NCBI GenBank assembly: GCA_027484445.1
Contig: JAIXSY010000009.1
Location: 1-59,576 of the forward strand
From: Verrucomicrobiaceae bacterium
GTDB taxonomy: Bacteria > Verrucomicrobiota > Verrucomicrobiia > Verrucomicrobiales > Verrucomicrobiaceae
DNA: 59,576 nucleotides
Direction: 5' to 3'
Made by a program: the position numbers and the translations under genes. The first letter of the stretch is position 1. Each line of letters opens with the position of its first letter. This document shows positions 55,610-59,576 of this stretch, one piece after another. The notes beneath the pieces are model-generated. The model had not been told where the DNA came from and made no database searches. It was given only the letters and a program-made list of their open reading frames with translations.

Positions 55610-56932
55610 ATGCGGACGCGACACTTTCAAGTGGCACAAGCTCGCCGATTTGGTTTGGCATTGGCAGGCGCCAGCCTTTCGGTACTCGCTTCGGCGAACT
55701 GCCATGCCCTCCCTTTGTCCGATCTCAAGGGCCAAGGCGTCGACCACATCTTCGGCAGCTATGCGCTAGGCGGAGACTGCTCGAAAGAACCACGCGTCGT
55801 CATTGACCAGAATGGCATGCTCTTTCGCGCCAATGACCGCGAGGTTAGGCCGCAGAGGATAGAGCATTCGCTTACCTTTTTGGGCCCGAGCTACGAGGGC
55901 ATTACGGCTGTCTTCTTCCCCTTCCCGGTCAGCAGCAACGACTATGGCCGGGTCATCATGTTCGTGAATGATGACGAGAAGCGCGGCGTCATCCGTTTTG
56001 ATGCCGATCTTCCGCGTGGCGAACGCCCTGATCCGTTCCATGCGGTTTTCACGAATGCTGGCATTTTCACTTTGTGCAAGGGCAGCGTCCCTGCGGGCAC
56101 ACCCCCACCACCTCAGCCAGAGGCGGCAGTTGAAGTTCAAGGCATCCCGGCAGATTGGAACAATCTCGCAAGTCTCGTCGGGAAATACCCCGGAGAATAT
56201 TCGAAAGATAACATAGACATCTTCGGCAAAGGCACCGTGGCAGCCGCCCTGAAGACTCTGCTCGGGCCGAAAATGGCTGTATTTCAGAGAAACCTGTCGG
56301 CTGTCTCGCCCCTTCAGCGCGCGGGACGCTATTTCTATGTTTCCGGGAACGCCCCGCATCAGGGGGGCGTCGAGCAAGCTTATCTTATGATCGATCCAGC
56401 ACGCCGTGAGGTGCAGGTGGGGCTTTGGGAGCGAGGCAAGCTTACCGTCTACTCTCCGGCCAGCGGGACACGGTTGCCCGTAGCACCGGACATCAAGAAG
56501 ATGTTGGACAATAGTCCGCCGGAAACGGCGGTGCCCTTGCCTGGCACCCCGTGGGAAGTCGTGCCTGTGCCGGGGCGCACTCCCATTGCCTATGTCAGCG
56601 CCGCCGCGTCGCCGAACATCGAGGCGCTCAGCCTCTATTGCGAAGGCGGCAAGCCGTTCATGGCGATGCTCCTCAACAAGCCTGCTACAGCCAACACGAT
56701 GACGTTGACCTGGAATTTTTCCGGTCGGCTCCTAAACATTCCGGTCGAGCGCGCCAATTCGGGCGGGACGCAATGGATTGGCGGATTGTCTGGCACTGAG
56801 CTCGTTCCGCTTTTGATGCAGCAAAGTGGGACAGTGATGCTCCGTATCAACGGCCGCTTGGAAGGCGAGGCGTCACTCGACAATTCTGCTGGCGTGCTGC
56901 GAAACACTCTGCGGAGTTGCACCCGGCTCTGA
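55610..56932 (+). CDS. Secreted protein of unknown function
   Basis: A 440-residue protein with a basic start and a hydrophobic segment (GLALAGASLSVLASANCHA), a Sec signal peptide with probable cleavage before LPLSD. A Pro-rich linker (AGTPPPPQPEA near residue 165) separates two regions, the second about 260 residues. Cys residues are few. I recognise no domain or active-site motif. AAGGGGAG lies just before the ATG at 55610; a GTG two codons upstream is less likely because the ribosome-binding sequence would be too close. It is not in an operon. Confidence 0.75.
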   Translation: MRTRHFQVAQARRFGLALAGASLSVLASANCHALPLSDLKGQGVDHIFGSYALGGDCSKEPRVVIDQNGMLFRANDREVRPQRIEHSLTFLGPSYEGITAVFFPFPVSSNDYGRVIMFVNDDEKRGVIRFDADLPRGERPDPFHAVFTNAGIFTLCKGSVPAGTPPPPQPEAAVEVQGIPADWNNLASLVGKYPGEYSKDNIDIFGKGTVAAALKTLLGPKMAVFQRNLSAVSPLQRAGRYFYVSGNAPHQGGVEQAYLMIDPARREVQVGLWERGKLTVYSPASGTRLPVAPDIKKMLDNSPPETAVPLPGTPWEVVPVPGRTPIAYVSAAASPNIEALSLYCEGGKPFMAMLLNKPATANTMTLTWNFSGRLLNIPVERANSGGTQWIGGLSGTELVPLLMQQSGTVMLRINGRLEGEASLDNSAGVLRNTLRSCTRL

Positions 56933-57151
56933 TGACGGATGCTGCGGTGAACGTTTCATTTCTGGCCTCAAGATTGTAAGCGAAGTCCCGAGCCCACCTT
57001 GCGCGGTTCATCTGCGGCGCCGAGTTTCCGCGCCCAATTAATGCGTGTGGTGCTTCTCCTATGATAATCTCTGGTGATGATCCTGTGAGCAAGGGTGCTC
57101 GGCAGTTCGAGGTATTCACTGGCATTGGCAAGCGCTGCGACTGGACTGACG
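56933..57151. other. Spacer before the IS66 element
   Basis: No gene. Its last eight bases, GACTGACG (57144-57151), should be one copy of the target-site duplication made by the IS66 insertion. Confidence 0.5.
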
Positions 57152-57163
57152 GTAAGCGCTGTT
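57152..57163. repeat. Left terminal inverted repeat of IS66
   Basis: GTAAGCGCTGTT is the left end of the element; the reverse complement is at 59565-59576. GTAAGC is the usual start of IS66 ends. Confidence 0.9.
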
Positions 57164-57164
57164 C

Positions 57165-58703
57165 TCAGGCCACGTGGGCGTGGGGCAGGAGCTCGTCGAT
57201 CCGCGATGCCGGGTGACCGTTAGCGAGGCTGGTGAGCGTCGCGGTAAGCCATGTGTGCGGGTTGATGCCGGTGAGCTTGCAGTTCTCGATGAGCGTGGCG
57301 ATCACCGCCCAGTTATCGCCGCCCTCGTCTGAGCCTGCGAACAAGGCGTTTTTGCGGTTGAGAGCGAGGGGCCGGATGGCGCGCTCGACGGCGTTGTTGT
57401 CGAGATCGATGCGGCCATCGTCGAGGAAGCGGATGAGACCGTCCCAGCGCGGAAGCGTGTAGCGGATCGCTTCTCCGAGGCGGCTCTTGGCGCTGACCTG
57501 CCGGCCGCGTGCTTCGAGGAAGTTGTGCAGGTCGTCGACGATCGGACGGCTGCGTTGGTCACGGGCGGTGTGACGCTCGTCAGCGGATAGACCGCGGATC
57601 TCGTCCTCAACGGCGTAGAGGGCCGCAATGCGGCGCAGGACATCGGTCGCTACCGGCGAGCTCTCGGCCAGCTCGTAGAACTTGCGGCGCACGTGGGCCC
57701 AGCAGAACGCGAGGCGGATCTGCTGATGCCGCCGGGCCAGCGCCGCGTAGGCGCCATAGCCGTCGACCTGCAGGATGCCTGCAAAGCCATGCAGATGCGC
57801 TTCAGGTCGCTCGGTCTTGCGATCGGCAGCGTAGACATAGGCGACCATCGGTGGATCACTGCCGCCCCACGGCCGATCGTCGCAGGCATAGGCCCAGATC
57901 TGGCCGGTCTTCGTTCGCTTGCGCCCTGGCTCGAGCACGGGCGCGGTGGTCTCGTCAGCGAACAGTCGCTCGGATCGTCGCAATCGATCGAGGATGTGGT
58001 CGCGTAATGGGCGCAGATACCAGGCTGCGCGTCCGACCCAGTCGGCAAGGGTGGAGCGATCCAGTTGGATGCCCTGCCGCGCATAGATCTGCGCCTGCCT
58101 GTAGAGCGGCAGGTGATCGGCATACTTGGATACCAGCACCTGCGCGATCAGCGCTTCGGTGGGGATGCCGCCTTCGACGATCCGTGCCGGCGCCGGAGCT
58201 TGCACGACAGCGTTCTCGCAAGAACGGCAGCCATAGCGCGGACGCCGGGTGACCAGCACGCGGAAGGTGGTGGGCACGACATCGAGGCGTTCGGCGACAT
58301 CCTCGCCGATCTGGTGGAGCGCGCCGCCGCAGCACGTGCAAGCCTTCTCCTCGACATCGACGATCTGCTCGATCCGCTCGAGATGGGCGGGCAGCGATCC
58401 GCGGTTGGTCTTGCGGGGGCGTTCGCCCTTGGCCTTGGGCACCGCGGCATCACGTGCAGCCTGCGCGCTGCCGAGCGCGGTCTCGATATCTTCCAGCGCC
58501 AGCTCGAACTGATCGGGATCGAGCTGTTCGGACTTGCGGCCAAAACGGTGCCGCTGGAACGCTTCGATGATCGCCTGCAGCCGTTCGATCCGGGCATCGG
58601 CCTTGCTCTTGGCATCGCTGAGATCGGCCAGTGCGCGGGCCTGTTCGAGGACGAGCGCGCGCAGTGCATCAACGTCATCGGGAAGGTCCGCTTCCATCAG
58701 CAT
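57165..58703 (-). CDS. tnpC: IS66 transposase TnpC
   Basis: A 512-residue transposase. The N-terminal third has a coiled-coil segment (LADLSDAKSKADARIERLQA) and RHRFGRKSEQLDPDQ. A zinc-binding region follows (CTCCGGAL...CRSC), then the DDE domain with QVDGYGAYAALARR and RAIRPLALNRKNALFAGSDEGG near the end. It catalyses strand transfer of the element. The gene ends 13 bp from the left end. It is full length. Confidence 0.95.
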   Translation of the reverse strand: MLMEADLPDDVDALRALVLEQARALADLSDAKSKADARIERLQAIIEAFQRHRFGRKSEQLDPDQFELALEDIETALGSAQAARDAAVPKAKGERPRKTNRGSLPAHLERIEQIVDVEEKACTCCGGALHQIGEDVAERLDVVPTTFRVLVTRRPRYGCRSCENAVVQAPAPARIVEGGIPTEALIAQVLVSKYADHLPLYRQAQIYARQGIQLDRSTLADWVGRAAWYLRPLRDHILDRLRRSERLFADETTAPVLEPGRKRTKTGQIWAYACDDRPWGGSDPPMVAYVYAADRKTERPEAHLHGFAGILQVDGYGAYAALARRHQQIRLAFCWAHVRRKFYELAESSPVATDVLRRIAALYAVEDEIRGLSADERHTARDQRSRPIVDDLHNFLEARGRQVSAKSRLGEAIRYTLPRWDGLIRFLDDGRIDLDNNAVERAIRPLALNRKNALFAGSDEGGDNWAVIATLIENCKLTGINPHTWLTATLTSLANGHPASRIDELLPHAHVA

Positions 58704-58734
58704 GTGTAGGTTGAATCAGTCTGTGCGCACCCCG

Positions 58735-59091
58735 TCAAGCAGCAATCTGGGGCGCAATCGGACGGCGCCCGCCATGCACGCGGCGCCAGTCCAGACCCTC
58801 GAGCAAAGCACCCAGTTGCGCGGCTGTGAGGCGCATCACGCCCTCCTGGATCCGAGGCCAATGGAAGGTGCCTTGCTCGAGCCTCTTAGCCATCAGGCAC
58901 AGACCCGTTCCGTCCCACCAGACGAGCTTGATCCGGTCGGCGCGCTTGGCGCGGAACACATAGATCACGCCCGAGTAGGGCTTGCCGCCATACTCGGCCG
59001 CTACCAGCGCCGCGAGCGAGTCCGCTCCCTTCCTAAAATCCACGGGCTTCGTCGCCACCATCACCCTCGTGCCAGGTGCTGGGCCGATCAT
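58735..59091 (-). CDS. tnpB: IS66 protein TnpB (Orf2)
   Basis: A 118-residue protein of the IS66 Orf2 family: VATKPVDFRKGADSLAALV, then YVFRAKRADRIKLVWWDGTG and LCLMAKRLEQGTFHWP. Required for transposition in studied IS66 elements; its exact role is not known. The start overlaps the tnpA stop by 4 bp, and tnpC follows after 31 bp. Confidence 0.95.
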   Translation of the reverse strand: MIGPAPGTRVMVATKPVDFRKGADSLAALVAAEYGGKPYSGVIYVFRAKRADRIKLVWWDGTGLCLMAKRLEQGTFHWPRIQEGVMRLTAAQLGALLEGLDWRRVHGGRRPIAPQIAA

Positions 59092-59537
59092 CGTTGCACC
59101 TGCAATGCCTTCAACACGGCAGTTGCCAGGACGGGCTTTGCTGCGCGTCCGATCCGAACCACTGCGCCCGCTACCTCAACTTCGATCGCGACATCATCCG
59201 AAAGGGCCTTAGGGCAATCCGCAACCACCGGGATGAAAGCCGGGCCCGTCTCGTGTTCGACTGGACGGCTCGCCTCGAGCGCATAGCGCAGCTCACGGCG
59301 CCACGTGTAGAGCAGTGACGATCGGACATCGTGCTCGCGGGCAAAGGCCGCGACGTTGCCGCAGCGCTCCATCTGCGCGACCATCGCCAGCTTCTGCTCC
59401 AGCGTCCAAGTCCGCCGACGGCCTGCCATAGCACGCAGGACCTCGGCACGCCCCATAGGCTCCAGACCCACTCCAGACCTGGTGTCCAGTCTGCTCGTAA
59501 GGATGCCATGTTCCATGGCTCCAAGCGTCTGAACCAA
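59088..59537 (-). CDS. tnpA: IS66 protein TnpA (Orf1)
   Basis: A 149-residue HTH protein of the IS66 Orf1 family. WTLEQKLAMVAQMERCGNVA followed by AFAREHDVRSSLLYTWRREL is the DNA-binding domain. An internal ATG (MGRAEVL) near residue 28 could be the real start. It lies next to the right terminal repeat and is first in the transposition operon. Confidence 0.9.
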   Translation of the reverse strand: MVQTLGAMEHGILTSRLDTRSGVGLEPMGRAEVLRAMAGRRRTWTLEQKLAMVAQMERCGNVAAFAREHDVRSSLLYTWRRELRYALEASRPVEHETGPAFIPVVADCPKALSDDVAIEVEVAGAVVRIGRAAKPVLATAVLKALQVQR

Positions 59538-59564
59538 TCAGCCGTCAGCGCAAGGTGGGGTCCA

Positions 59565-59576
59565 AACAGCGCTTAC
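59565..59576. repeat. Right terminal inverted repeat of IS66
   Basis: AACAGCGCTTAC is the exact reverse complement of the left end at 57152-57163. It ends at the last base of the window. Confidence 0.9.

Larger units (their letters stand above)
57152..59576 (-). mobile_element. IS66-family insertion sequence, apparently intact
   Basis: An element of 2425 bp. Its ends are inverted repeats: GTAAGCGCTGTT at 57152-57163 and the reverse complement AACAGCGCTTAC at 59565-59576, the last bases of the window. Three genes, tnpA, tnpB and tnpC, run on the minus strand in the order typical of IS66. All frames are open and the tnpA and tnpB genes overlap by 4 bp. Because the right end coincides with the window edge, the second copy of the target duplication is not visible. 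Confidence 0.93.

Overview
The window reads as a high-GC alphaproteobacterial chromosome segment, most likely Sphingomonadales (Sphingomonadaceae or Erythrobacteraceae). This is inferred from the gene style: several large TonB-dependent receptors, NodT-type outer-membrane lipoproteins, a TrwC-like MobF relaxase beside a TraD-like coupling protein, and dense operons with ATGA overlaps. No rRNA, tRNA or CRISPR array was seen.

Bases 1-9800 are accessory DNA. They hold the tail of an unknown gene, a small coiled-coil gene, two overlapping tyrosine recombinases (830-3204), and a restriction-modification-like operon: an HTH regulator behind two inverted repeats, a 1003-aa N6-adenine methylase and a separate PD-(D/E)xK nuclease (3603-7753). 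Two small secreted or lipoprotein genes follow in gene-poor DNA.

Bases 9825-22357 form a cobalamin locus. cobU lies on the minus strand. A canonical cobalamin riboswitch (about 10411-10612) leads a 12-gene plus-strand unit: btuB, cobD (threonine-phosphate decarboxylase), cobO, btuF, btuC, btuD, cbiB, cobQ, bluB, cobT, cobS, cobC. Together they import corrinoids across both membranes, adenosylate them, attach aminopropanol, make dimethylbenzimidazole and build the lower loop. No corrin-ring genes are present here.

Bases 22867-35740 are a mobilization module: ssb, a possible oriT region, a ribbon-helix-helix protein, TraD-like coupling ATPase, XRE regulator, MobF relaxase, two small genes, an SF2 helicase, an SNase-like protein and a RES/Xre toxin-antitoxin pair, ending at a frameshifted IS21 istA remnant. 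No type IV secretion channel is present, so this looks like a mobilizable element or the remains of one. The cobalamin locus lies between the recombinases and this module.

Bases 35924-48879 hold an alpha/beta hydrolase, an EmrAB-NodT pump operon, a broken extra emrA copy, a MarR regulator, an AcrAB-NodT-type RND operon and a divergent TetR gene with an 18-bp operator between them. Bases 49310-56932 carry two unrelated-looking TonB-dependent receptors and a secreted protein of unknown function. The window ends with an apparently intact IS66-family element (57152-59576), whose right end is the last base of the window.
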